Under the pieces are notes generated by a model, which had not been told where the DNA came from, ran no database searches, and saw nothing but the letters and a program-made list of their open reading frames with translations. A stretch of 64,000 nucleotides of DNA, taken from NCBI GenBank assembly GCA_035296965.1, contig DATGZX010000425.1, forward strand, positions 18,416 through 82,415, written 5' to 3'. The position numbers and the translations under genes are program-made. Positions 55,058 through 63,824 of the stretch are shown piece by piece (position 1 is the first letter of the stretch; each line of letters opens with the position of its first letter). This DNA is from DATGZX01 sp035296965. Its GTDB lineage: Bacteria > Planctomycetota > Planctomycetia > Gemmatales > Gemmataceae.

Positions 55058-56362
55058 TCATGTGGCCTTTGCAACCAATTTTCGACAATCCTCGCCCGCG
55101 TCGTTCCGACACTCTACTTCCAGCCAACGAGGGGCCGCTTGCTGATTCATCAAAAAACGGGCCGCGTGGAATCGGCAGCTTGCGCAAGGCGTGGAGGCAT
55201 AAGCGATAATTCCCAACCGGGAACAGTCGGCTCCCGGGTTTTTCTCAAGAACCTTAACGACATCCATCAGTAGCCCATGAAGTTCGTCCGCATCGACGGC
55301 CAATTCCATCGCCTCCAGAATCCGGTCCTCGTCACCCTGGCGGTAGTTCTTGATGAACAGCCCGACCACAGACTCGTCGCAATTCCCTCGAGAGAGTTCG
55401 GTCAGTGCGAAGTCCCGTATGAGCGGGTGGGCATTCTGGCCCAACGCGCGAAATGCCCATCGACTCAACTCTTGGTCGTTGTCTCGACACAGCTCAATGA
55501 GTCGCGCATCGAACTTGGGCTGCGGCCGGCCCACAAAGACCTTGATAAGATTGGCGAGGACCCGTGGCTCTTTTGCGGTCCAAAGGCGTTGAAGGACGGT
55601 CTGCAACTCGGCTTCGTCGGCGTGCATTCCCCATACTCGGAACCAGTAACATTTGCTGTCGGTTTCGGCTGCTCGGATGACCTCCTCAACTGGTATCGCC
55701 TGCATTCGTTCTTTTTGGGACTTAGCCTGTTTCCTTTCGGCTGTCCTCTGTTTGTCTCGCCGCCAGCTTTCCAGGAATCTACCGATCGCCACTTCAGAAG
55801 ATGCGTCCAAAAGTTTGTTGACGCGCTCCTCACCGAAATGTTCAATGGCTCCGGTGACGAGGCTTCCATCGTCCCACTCCCATTCACGACTTGCCAATTG
55901 CTGCCCACGAAGCCTCGCGGCGAACAGGAATCCCTGCTCGCCATCCAGTGCGACGATTTCCTGCTCTCCGAGCCAAGCGCTGTCGGGGAACGGCCTCCGT
56001 TCCACAATCTCGTACAGCCGGTCACGGAAGGATCCGTCCCCTGTCTCGGCGTAGCAGCAAGCCAGTTCGCAAAGCTGGTTGGCGCTGCCCTCATCGGACA
56101 ATTCGTGCAACGCGTGGAGAATTGGGACGCGAAAGCGTTGCGTGCCGCGAACCGCCTGGACGAGTTGCCAGAGCCAGGTCCCTCGTGAATCTTCACATTG
56201 CGCATCGAAGCGCTGATCCCGAAGACATGCCTCCAAGAGCGGTTCGTCATCGAGCCGCCCATTCAGCGCCCATTGCCATGCCCGACCGAGCCCCTTCTGC
56301 AGTGCGTCCCGCTGCTGCTCGGGCGAAGGCAAAGCCGGTGGTGCATAATCTGCAAACTTCAC
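55058..56362 (-). CDS. Helical-repeat (HEAT-like) protein in the RNA-repair operon
   Basis: A 434-residue protein starting at GTG 56362 behind AAGGAG. The second half has ARM/HEAT-like helices such as LSRWAFRALGQNAHPLIRDFAL, while the first half contains YEIVERRPFPDSAWLGEQEI and a charged segment around residues 200-220 (RRDKQRTAERKQAKSQKERM). No catalytic site was recognised. It could be a scaffold that recruits damaged RNA or the ribosome. It sits between Pnkp (31 bp) and a small gene (19 bp), so it belongs to the operon. I do not recognise it as a described Hen1/Pnkp partner. Confidence 0.7.
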   Translation of the reverse strand: MKFADYAPPALPSPEQQRDALQKGLGRAWQWALNGRLDDEPLLEACLRDQRFDAQCEDSRGTWLWQLVQAVRGTQRFRVPILHALHELSDEGSANQLCELACCYAETGDGSFRDRLYEIVERRPFPDSAWLGEQEIVALDGEQGFLFAARLRGQQLASREWEWDDGSLVTGAIEHFGEERVNKLLDASSEVAIGRFLESWRRDKQRTAERKQAKSQKERMQAIPVEEVIRAAETDSKCYWFRVWGMHADEAELQTVLQRLWTAKEPRVLANLIKVFVGRPQPKFDARLIELCRDNDQELSRWAFRALGQNAHPLIRDFALTELSRGNCDESVVGLFIKNYRQGDEDRILEAMELAVDADELHGLLMDVVKVLEKNPGADCSRLGIIAYASTPCASCRFHAARFLMNQQAAPRWLEVECRNDAGEDCRKLVAKAT

Positions 56363-56381
56363 AAATTACTCCTTGATCTGT

Positions 56382-56696
56382 TCACTGAGTCGGATGCGGA
56401 CAAATAAACGGGTCGACTTTAGCGCTCCCCACAACCGCAAAGGTACTGTCGCCGATCTCTTGGTCCTTGAATCTGGCGAGCATTATGATCTCGCTCCGCT
56501 TTTGCGTACCCTCGAAACCGCCAGGGAAACGGACGCGGTGCGAGTGCTCGCGGTCGGTCGGCGACTTCACGACGACGCCAACCGTGCCGCGCGGGTGCAG
56601 GACGAGGCCAGCAGAGCCGGGGATGTCCATCGTCGTCACGACCTGCGTGCCTACGGAAAAGATCAGATTGGGATGGTAATGAACTCGGTAAGGCAC
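56382..56696 (-). CDS. Small protein of unknown function in the RNA-repair operon
   Basis: A 104-residue protein starting at GTG 56696 with TAGGAG upstream. It is mainly beta, with VGTQVVTTMDIPGSAGLVLHP and GTVGVVVKSPTD, resembling a small SH3/KOW-like barrel (GTVGVV plus basic residues), which would suit RNA or protein binding. This is inference from pattern only. It is 19 bp from each neighbour. Confidence 0.65.
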   Translation of the reverse strand: MPYRVHYHPNLIFSVGTQVVTTMDIPGSAGLVLHPRGTVGVVVKSPTDREHSHRVRFPGGFEGTQKRSEIIMLARFKDQEIGDSTFAVVGSAKVDPFICPHPTQ

Positions 56697-56715
56697 TGTG
56701 GGCGGCTCCTATCTC

Positions 56716-57339
56716 TTAAGTGTGCGGATCGGCCGGAACGTACACTCTCTCAGTTGGCGTGATGAGCTTGCGGTTCTTCCATTCGCCGACGTTCGACCGT
56801 TGTTCGGCGACAAATGCGCTCATGTCGATGATTTGGACCATTGCGCGTTTGCCGTAAATTTCAAGGGCCCCGCCACGTAGCCCAAGTTGGATTGCCTTAC
56901 GCTCACACTTCTCGCCGGTGGGCAAGTGATCGGGGTCCCATTGCAGCCGAACCTCTGAGCGCGCAACCGCGGCAGCCCACTCATCACGGCTACCAAAGAT
57001 ATGCGCATCAAATGAAGAAGGTACGGCCTGAGCTAGCAGGGAGTCGAAAAAACGTCGCTTCAACCGTATGGCCAACACGACTTCTTGCCCCTCGCCTTGC
57101 CCCCATTGACTGCGGTACATCATCCACAGGAAATTCGGCTTGAGCCAGCTCATTCGCGAGAACTTGAAGTCACCGCCGAAGAACCCGTTCTCCACCGCAA
57201 ACCGTCCGATGCTGGCGCAATAGGCCTGATAGACGATGATCGTTTCGTCATCGAACCGAGCCAGAATGTGCCGCCCGGCTTTGGGCCAGGATTCCATCTG
57301 GTCAGCATAGACAGCGGTTGCAAGCGTGGTGGTTGTCAT
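56716..57339 (-). CDS. DUF4291-family protein in the RNA-repair operon
   Basis: A 207-residue protein. IIVYQAYCASIGRFAVENG, SWLKPNFLWMMYRSQWG, VRLQWDPDHLP and AIQLGLRGGAL give the conserved pattern of DUF4291, a widespread family of unknown function. ATG 57339 overlaps the Hen1 stop (ATGA), so translation is coupled. Location between Hen1 and Pnkp suggests a part in RNA damage sensing or repair. No enzyme activity is assigned here. Confidence 0.8.
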   Translation of the reverse strand: MTTTTLATAVYADQMESWPKAGRHILARFDDETIIVYQAYCASIGRFAVENGFFGGDFKFSRMSWLKPNFLWMMYRSQWGQGEGQEVVLAIRLKRRFFDSLLAQAVPSSFDAHIFGSRDEWAAAVARSEVRLQWDPDHLPTGEKCERKAIQLGLRGGALEIYGKRAMVQIIDMSAFVAEQRSNVGEWKNRKLITPTERVYVPADPHT

Positions 57340-58760
57340 GTGATGGCACTCTCTCCTCTTGTCACCATCTCGAAGATCGCCATCTGCGTCGGCGCACCTA
57401 CCTTTGCCTCTTCCGCCCCGACCGGCATAAACCGCACCCTATAGCCAAACCGCCCAGCTATGCCCTTCGCCCAATCCTGAAACTCCTGCCGGGTCCACTC
57501 GAAGCGGTGATCGGGATGGCGGAAACGCCCGGCTGCCAGCGTTTCCCATTTCACGTTGTACTCCCGGTTCGGCGTCGTCAGCACGACCGTTCGCGGCTTC
57601 GCGAACTCGAACAGTACCCTTTCAAAAGCCGACAGTCGTGGCGGGTCAAGGTGCTCCACGACTTCGACAACAGCGGCTGCATCGAAGCCTGCCAGCCGTT
57701 TATCGCGGTACATCAAGGAACCATGGATTAGCCGGATGCGTTCTGCCTGTATCGTTGGCAACCGCTCCAGCTTCAGCCGGCGCTGGGCTGCTTCGAGGGA
57801 ACGGATCGACACTTCCAGCCCCACAATTTCCTCGAACTGCTTCTCCTTCATTAACTCTCGAATCAACTTGCCTTCACCGCAGCCGAGGTCGAGGACACGC
57901 TTCGCACCGCTCGCACGCAGAGCCGCCACGACTGTTCCAAGACGCTGGTCGTTCAGGCTCAAAGGAGTTTCCAGCGCCACTTCGGTCCTGTCGGCTGGCC
58001 GCTCGTCCTCCTCCAGAGCCACCGGTTCCTCTTCTTGCATCAGCCGGGCGAGGGCTTCACGGAAGAGACTCGGCTGGAATTTCAAATAACGCCGAGTGAT
58101 CTCCTCTCTTTCCGGGTGCCCGGCCAGCCAGCCCTCTCCTTTGGCGAGCAGCTTTTCCATTTCGTCTTCGCCGATCCAATAGTGTTTGGCGTTGTCAAAC
58201 ACCGGGATCAGCACGTAAAGGTGAGTAAGCAGGTCCGCAAGCGTCGTCGTCTTGTGAATCGTTACTGCGAAATAGGGACTCTCGCCCCACTCAGGGAACC
58301 GCTCATCCAGCGGACAACGAGTTGCCTCGACCGTGTAGCCAAGCGGCTCGAACACATTTCGCAGGAACCTCTCGCCGCCGCGCACCGGCAGCACGTCGAT
58401 CCGAGCCTCCAGCGGGATTGGCGTGCCTGCCAATTCAGGACGATCTTTGCAGCGACCCTGAAGCGCCGAGCCGAAGACTTGCGCAATCGCCACGCTCATG
58501 AACGACGAGGCCGCATAGGGCCGGTCGTTCACGTACTGCGCCAACATGAAGCTGGCGCTCGCGCTCCTGCCGCGCACCATGCCTATCGGGTCCACGTCGA
58601 GCAGCAGGCAGGCCGAACACCGCTCGGCCCCAACCTCGGGGTAAAACACGTGGACCTTCCCAAAGCTCAATTCGAACGACTGACAGCGATCGGGGTGCTT
58701 GTGCAGCAGGTAGCCCAGGTCCGAGGCTGGCCGGTAGGTCGTGGCGATCGTCAAAAGCAT
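57336..58760 (-). CDS. hen1: 3'-terminal RNA ribose 2'-O-methyltransferase Hen1
   Basis: A 474-residue protein. The N-terminal domain (about 1-240) is the Hen1 region that activates the Pnkp ligase. The C-terminal SAM-dependent methyltransferase has VLDLGCGEGKLIREL (about 300) and the metal site EVVEHLD (about 365), and methylates the 2'-OH at the 3' end of cleaved RNA before sealing, so the repaired RNA resists the same toxin. It is first in the five-gene operon. ATG 58760 is followed by MLLTIATTYRP, typical of the family. The upstream region 58761-58929 should hold the operon promoter. Confidence 0.95.
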   Translation of the reverse strand: MLLTIATTYRPASDLGYLLHKHPDRCQSFELSFGKVHVFYPEVGAERCSACLLLDVDPIGMVRGRSASASFMLAQYVNDRPYAASSFMSVAIAQVFGSALQGRCKDRPELAGTPIPLEARIDVLPVRGGERFLRNVFEPLGYTVEATRCPLDERFPEWGESPYFAVTIHKTTTLADLLTHLYVLIPVFDNAKHYWIGEDEMEKLLAKGEGWLAGHPEREEITRRYLKFQPSLFREALARLMQEEEPVALEEDERPADRTEVALETPLSLNDQRLGTVVAALRASGAKRVLDLGCGEGKLIRELMKEKQFEEIVGLEVSIRSLEAAQRRLKLERLPTIQAERIRLIHGSLMYRDKRLAGFDAAAVVEVVEHLDPPRLSAFERVLFEFAKPRTVVLTTPNREYNVKWETLAAGRFRHPDHRFEWTRQEFQDWAKGIAGRFGYRVRFMPVGAEEAKVGAPTQMAIFEMVTRGESAIT

Positions 58761-58929
58761 TCAATTCCTCTGCATTGCCGCGAAGTCTTCTCGGTCGTCC
58801 AGCGGGAGCCCGTGGAGCGCCGGTATCACTGTCCTTTAAGGGGGATGCAAATCTTGAGTTCCATTCATCATATTTCTGTAATGACACGACGCCGAATTCC
58901 GTGGTTCACGCCGATGAGGAAGGAAAACC

Positions 58930-58998
58930 AAAAGCGGCGGAAAAGCGCCGCAGTCCAAAGAAGTCACTTTTGGAGTGCGGCGCTTATCCGCCGCTTTT
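58930..58998. terminator. Strong hairpin, likely terminator or dispersed palindrome
   Basis: Arms of 30 bp at 58930-58959 and 58969-58998 pair at 28 of 30 positions with a 9-nt loop (GAAGTCACT). The arms begin AAAAGCGGCGG and end in TTTT on either strand. It lies just after the stop of the ceramidase-like gene and before hen1 (both leftward), well placed to terminate the former. Its symmetry also suits a dispersed repeat. Confidence 0.65.
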
Positions 58999-59020
58999 GT
59001 TTCCTCTATCTTGCAAGGCC

Positions 59021-61099
59021 CTATGGAGTCACTTCGAATGCCCGCGAAGTCGCGACGAAGCGTTCCACCTTGCCGTTCTTCTTGAACCGGCCATAGTGGA
59101 CGACCCGGTACGTTCCGGGCGCGGTTTGCGCGTCCGTCTGCCAGGTGATGGTCACCTGGTAGGGGTCCGGTCGTGGAGCGCGGCGCAATGGCCCGATTCT
59201 TGAATCCTCGGGACGAGGATCCTTCGCGAGTTTCGAGTCGCCTTCCGGGACCAATTGCTTCCAGCGCACGGTCATGTCCCAGTCGAAATCCTCGCGCACG
59301 ATTTCCCAGGTGCCGCGCCTAGGGACGAGCCGTTCCACCGCCATGAAACGATCCGTGCGCCGGTAGTCGTTCACCGGCCTGCCGGTCCAAAAGCAGACCG
59401 TCACCAAGTCGCCTGGCGTGTAGTGCTCCTTCGCATCGGCAACGGCGTCGCCTGGTTTCGCCCCTGCGGGCGGCTGCTCGTCAGGACCATCGAGGGAAAC
59501 ACTCTTCTTGATGCGCGTGCGCATGTCCACGGGCGCGACCTTGGACGCTACGGGCAGGCCTGCCTTCAGGGCCCGAGCTAGCTGGACGAACTCCTGGCGA
59601 TAGCCGGCCTCGGTCCAAGGACCGAAGATCGTGCTGCCGCCCTCGTACTGTTGCGATTCGTATTCTTCACGCGTGGTCACATAGTTCGCGTAGTCGTTCG
59701 CATAGCCGGCGATCACGACGTAGCGGGGATCGAGGCCAAGCTCCTTGCCCAGCGCGGCGCGAATACGCCGGCCCGCCATTGTCGTGAACTCGGCGGGACC
59801 GACCGCCAGCACGAGCTGGCCGATCCGCACCAGGCCGATTGGTAGGACCTGCTCCTGGGCGGGCGGCTTCGTCAGGCCGGTCGCGAGCAGGATGGCCTTC
59901 GGCTTCTGGCAGCGGCGCAGCTCGTCGGTGGGGCCGAGGCCGGGAAAGTTCTTGCGGGCCATGCCGTCGATGAAGGGGTTCGACTCTTTCATCCCCTCAT
60001 GGAACAGGGGGTGCCCGCCGCCGTCTTCCGTCGATCCGGCGGCAAACGAGTAGCCTAGCGCCGAAGGGCAGGTCCGTTGCGGGCCGGCACCGGTGAACTC
60101 GCCCGCGACCGCGAGGCTGGAGAAATCGACGAACACGTGGCGGAACTCGATCGGCCCGTGCAAGGATTCCTGAGCCTGGCCAAAAAGTTTCTCGGCCTCC
60201 CGGGCCTGCCGCGCGCCGATAATGCGCGTGCTTTCGACATCCGATTTGCCCGGCCCCGTGTTGTTCAGATTCAAATTCGGCGTAACATCGCCGGCATTCG
60301 ACTGGGCAAAGGCGGCCACGAACTCGGGCTTGCCTGTGTAATGGGTGCCGTGCGCTCGCTCCATGGCATAGGCGGCGTAGCCCTTGTTGTCGCCCGAGAT
60401 GAGCTTGTTGTAGAAGTTCATGGAGGTGCCATGCACCGCGAACCAGTTCAGCGTGCCGATCGGGCCGTCGTCGCGAGCCAGCTTCAAAAGGGTCATGGTC
60501 GTATCCACGTCGCTCTGATATTTGGCCCTTTCCTCGGCGGGATTGTTCATGTAGGCAACTCGGGACCGATTGACGCCGGCCCCTTCCACGGTTCCTTGGG
60601 CGAACAAGATTTTTCCCGGCTTGAGGTCGGCGTCGGCGGCGACGATTGATTCGGTAATCCCATCGACCAGGGCGTCGAAGCACTGGCCATAGAAACCCCC
60701 ACCCAGCGGGCCAGCGTCAATGTGGTGATGGTAGCCCCCGGGCGCTGCGTGGGTATGCGTTGCGGCAAGAACGACATTGGCATGCCCGTAACGGTCGCCG
60801 AACTTTTCACGGAGCCGGTCGAGCACCGCGAGCTTGAGCGTGTGTGTGGGAAAGGCAATGTCGCAGGTCACGAGGGCCAGGCGGGTCTTCCCGGAGGAGT
60901 CGGCGATGACAAAGGTTCTGGCATATTGCCGCTGGTGCAGCCCTTCGGAGATCTGATCCGGCCGAACGAAGCCCATCATTTGCACGCCCACCACGGGGAG
61001 TGTGATGTCCGCCAGCGAGCGGCCGATCAAGTAGGAGTCGTTTTGGCTACCGATCAAGCTGCAGGCCAGTGCGGCAACGACGCCCCAGCTAAATGTCAT
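59021..61099 (-). CDS. Neutral/alkaline non-lysosomal ceramidase-like protein
   Basis: A 692-residue secreted protein with an N-terminal signal segment (MTFSWGVVAALACSLIG). Landmarks are the ceramidase-type opening DITLPVVGVQMMGFVRPDQ, the zinc ligand region VLAATHTHAAPGGYHHH, FAVHGTSMNFYNKLISGDN, FAQSNAGDVTPN, and a C-terminal immunoglobulin-like part with WKQLVPEGDSK and YRVVHYGRFKKNGK. The family splits ceramide into sphingosine and fatty acid. ATG 61099 is chosen for AGGAGAAGG just upstream. It stands alone. Confidence 0.88.
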   Translation of the reverse strand: MTFSWGVVAALACSLIGSQNDSYLIGRSLADITLPVVGVQMMGFVRPDQISEGLHQRQYARTFVIADSSGKTRLALVTCDIAFPTHTLKLAVLDRLREKFGDRYGHANVVLAATHTHAAPGGYHHHIDAGPLGGGFYGQCFDALVDGITESIVAADADLKPGKILFAQGTVEGAGVNRSRVAYMNNPAEERAKYQSDVDTTMTLLKLARDDGPIGTLNWFAVHGTSMNFYNKLISGDNKGYAAYAMERAHGTHYTGKPEFVAAFAQSNAGDVTPNLNLNNTGPGKSDVESTRIIGARQAREAEKLFGQAQESLHGPIEFRHVFVDFSSLAVAGEFTGAGPQRTCPSALGYSFAAGSTEDGGGHPLFHEGMKESNPFIDGMARKNFPGLGPTDELRRCQKPKAILLATGLTKPPAQEQVLPIGLVRIGQLVLAVGPAEFTTMAGRRIRAALGKELGLDPRYVVIAGYANDYANYVTTREEYESQQYEGGSTIFGPWTEAGYRQEFVQLARALKAGLPVASKVAPVDMRTRIKKSVSLDGPDEQPPAGAKPGDAVADAKEHYTPGDLVTVCFWTGRPVNDYRRTDRFMAVERLVPRRGTWEIVREDFDWDMTVRWKQLVPEGDSKLAKDPRPEDSRIGPLRRAPRPDPYQVTITWQTDAQTAPGTYRVVHYGRFKKNGKVERFVATSRAFEVTP

Positions 61100-61508
61100 G
61101 TGACCTTCTCCTGATGGATGCCTGTGGTGTGCTTGGCCACCATCATAGCCAGTTCTGTGGCTCTTCTCCGTGAAAAACCTGAGAGCCGTACAATCCTGAG
61201 GGGGCAATCCCGTCGGCGGCGTTTATCCTACTGCCCGATCAAGGATGAAAGCACAATTCTGCTCGGCTGCGGTTCCTTGTGCGCCTTGCTCCACCTACAA
61301 TCGAGTCATCGGGACACCGGGAGAAACGGCACCCTGGTGAACCAGCCCAGAAGTTCGGTGCGTTCCGCGTTTACCTCGACCTCGGCCCGCACCGCTTGCT
61401 ATATTCCCCCGCAGCGGCGTACTATCGGCGCACTTTCGCCGCACTTTCGCCGCAGTGGAGCGTCGATACAAGGCCGTAGCATTCAGCTTCGGTTCAAGGA
61501 GCACGCCA
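61100..61508. other. Divergent intergenic region
   Basis: About 410 bp between the ceramidase-like gene and the VOC gene, expected to hold both promoters. A rightward reading frame overlapping it (61118-61516) has no family resemblance or ribosome site and is rejected. I saw no strong repeat. Confidence 0.35.
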
Positions 61509-62510
61509 ATGGTTGACACGAACGAAGGCACCTCGATTGCAAGCACGAACGGCGCGGCGCGGGCCACCCAGCCGGCCCAGCCTGGTGGCTGGCTTCTGAT
61601 TCGCCTCCCTGTCTTGCTTCTCTTGATTTGGCTGTTAGCTTTTGGCACCGTGAATCGCAGTGCCGCAGAGGACAAGCCGGCGGCCGTGATCCCGGTCGCG
61701 CATTTCCACCACCTGCACCTGAACGCCACCGACCCGGCGATGGCGATTGACTTTTACACGAGTAGATTCGACTGCGAGAAAGGGAAATTCGTCGGCCTGC
61801 AGCCCGCCGTCTGGGCTCAGAAATCGTGGCTGCTGTTTCACAAGGTCAGGCAGGCGCCGCCCTGGGAGCTGATTTCAGCCATCTGGCACTTTGGTTGGGG
61901 CGCCGAGGACATGAAGGGGACCTATCAGAAACAGCTCGACATGAAAACCAAGTTTTTCACGCCGCTGACGCACGTTCCGCTCTTTGGCCCGAATTTCTAC
62001 TACGCCTATGTCGACGGGCCCGACCACGCACTCATCGAGCTGAACACTGCCGCCCACCATCGTTTCGGGCACCTGCATTTATTCAGCGAGGACCCGGTGG
62101 CAGCCGGGGAGTGGTACATGAAATACCTGGGCGCCAAGCGCACCGGCAACGCGGCCACGCCGCCCTCGCGCGCGCCGTTTTTCTACAAAGGCTTCCAGAT
62201 AGGGCCCTACATGTCGCTGATGCTGGATAACGTCAACATCATCATCTTTCCCATCCAGTATTCGAAGCAAGCCTACCCGGACCACTGGAAAGGGCAGAAG
62301 GAAATGAGCCCGACTCAGGGGCGGGTGATAGATCACATCGGCATCAGCTTCGCCGATCTGCACCATGCGCTGGAAAAGCTGCGCAAGGCAGGCGTCAAGG
62401 TAACGGGCGAAATCGAGTCCGAGGCCGGCGGCAAGATCAAATATGCCTTCATCGAGGGGCCCGACAAAATCCGAATCGAACTGGTGGAAGGGCAAGCTCG
62501 CAAGGAATAG
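61509..62510 (+). CDS. Exported VOC (glyoxalase/bleomycin resistance)-fold protein
   Basis: A 333-residue protein with an N-terminal membrane helix (about 28-47, LLIRLPVLLLLIWLLAFG) acting as signal or anchor. Two VOC-type halves follow: PVAHFHHLHLNATDPAMAID, then VDGPDHALIELN, and again HHRFGHLHLFSEDPVAAGEW, VIDHIGISFADL and IEGPDKIRIEL. The His/Glu positions suit a metal site. It may be a dioxygenase or lyase acting outside the cytoplasm; the substrate is unknown. ATG 61509 has AAGGAG upstream. Confidence 0.82.
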   Translation: MVDTNEGTSIASTNGAARATQPAQPGGWLLIRLPVLLLLIWLLAFGTVNRSAAEDKPAAVIPVAHFHHLHLNATDPAMAIDFYTSRFDCEKGKFVGLQPAVWAQKSWLLFHKVRQAPPWELISAIWHFGWGAEDMKGTYQKQLDMKTKFFTPLTHVPLFGPNFYYAYVDGPDHALIELNTAAHHRFGHLHLFSEDPVAAGEWYMKYLGAKRTGNAATPPSRAPFFYKGFQIGPYMSLMLDNVNIIIFPIQYSKQAYPDHWKGQKEMSPTQGRVIDHIGISFADLHHALEKLRKAGVKVTGEIESEAGGKIKYAFIEGPDKIRIELVEGQARKE

Positions 62511-62729
62511 CCAAGCAGGATGTCGATTCGATTGCGCCGGCGCAAGGGATACGCGCTGCCGTAGGCCGTCTGCTGAAACGCTCACAGGTGGGCGTACGTT
62601 ATTTTGTCACACCATCGAATTAGATTATTAGACAGAGCGTCTGAGAAAGAAGGCAGTATTCGCGAACGAACACGAAGGCCCGCTGCGGGCGATGGCACCG
62701 GATGGCAGCGGGGAAAAGGATGACAGATC

Positions 62730-63824
62730 ATGGTTCCGGCACTTCGCGTCCTTGGCCCTTTGGTCCTCTTCTGCTCGCTTGCCCCAAACGGATTCGCGGC
62801 AGACAGCCGATCAAGCTCTGAAAGTCAACGCGTTGACGACTACGTCGGCCGGCAGATGGCCAAGCACCAGATACCCGGCATGAGCGTCGCCGTGGTGAAA
62901 AACGGCAAGATTATTCATTCGAAGGGCTACGGTTTGCTGAGTGTTGAGTTTGGCATCTCGGCCAAGGACACGTCCGTTTTCCAAATCTACTCGAACACCA
63001 AGATCTTCGCGGGCGTCGCTACCATGAAGCTGGTGGAGGATGGCCTGTTAACGCTCGACACGCCAGTGACCGAGGTCATCGCCAACCTTCCCCCTGGATG
63101 GAAGGCAATTCGGGTCCGCAACCTGCTGACCCATACCTCAGGGTTGCCGGAAACCTCGGACCACCCGAGTTTTGACAAACTGCCGGAGGAAAAAAGAAAC
63201 AACCTTTCTGACGAGGAGGGCATCAAGCTAGTCGCGAAGCTACCGCTGAAGTGCCCGCCGGGGGAGAAGTTCTCGTACCACCGCTCGGGCTACACTCTGC
63301 TTGGCATGATCGTGGCGAAGCAAGCAGGAAAGTCATTTGCAGCCTACCTGGACGAGCGTGTCTTCGCGCCGTTGGGAATGACGGCCACGCACTTCGGCGA
63401 CACGGAAGTGGTTATCAAGGGCCGTCCCTCGACGGCCTACAACCGGCAAACTGGAGAATTGCGCAACTGGATCTATCTGTTTGGCCCGACTCCGAATCCC
63501 GGCTCCGGGCTGAACTCCTCGGCCTTGGATCTGGCGAGTTTCTTCATCGCCCTGGACACGGGCAAGGTGCTCAAACAACAGAGCTTAGAGGCCCTGTGGA
63601 CCCCGGTGAAACTCAACAGTGGGAAGGAAGTAGATTACGGCCTCGGTTGGTCAATCGACGAACACCAAAAGCGAAAAGTCGTGGGGCATGAAGGCGGCGG
63701 CTCGGCCTGGGTCGCCCATTTTCCCAACGAGCATCTTTCGGTCATCGTCTTGTGTAATCTGAACGGTGCCCGAGCAGATGAGATCCAATACGGCATCGCG
63801 GACATCTATTTGGCGGCGAAGTGA
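62730..63824 (+). CDS. Secreted serine hydrolase of the beta-lactamase/PBP class
   Basis: A 364-residue protein with a signal peptide (MVPALRVLGPLVLFCSLAPNGFAA). The active-site SxxK is SNTKIF (about 92), in FQIYSNTK. The second motif, normally YSN, reads FSYHRSGYTLLG (about 189), so the expected Asn is replaced. The third is HEGGGSAWV (about 318, HxG). Such enzymes are esterases, D-aminopeptidases or beta-lactamases. ATG 62730 has AAGGATG upstream. It follows the VOC gene by 219 bp on the same strand. Confidence 0.85.
   Translation: MVPALRVLGPLVLFCSLAPNGFAADSRSSSESQRVDDYVGRQMAKHQIPGMSVAVVKNGKIIHSKGYGLLSVEFGISAKDTSVFQIYSNTKIFAGVATMKLVEDGLLTLDTPVTEVIANLPPGWKAIRVRNLLTHTSGLPETSDHPSFDKLPEEKRNNLSDEEGIKLVAKLPLKCPPGEKFSYHRSGYTLLGMIVAKQAGKSFAAYLDERVFAPLGMTATHFGDTEVVIKGRPSTAYNRQTGELRNWIYLFGPTPNPGSGLNSSALDLASFFIALDTGKVLKQQSLEALWTPVKLNSGKEVDYGLGWSIDEHQKRKVVGHEGGGSAWVAHFPNEHLSVIVLCNLNGARADEIQYGIADIYLAAK

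Noticed and set aside
61118..61516. Possible 132-residue protein upstream of the VOC gene
   Set aside because: Basic, low-complexity translation, overlaps the VOC start and lacks a ribosome site.
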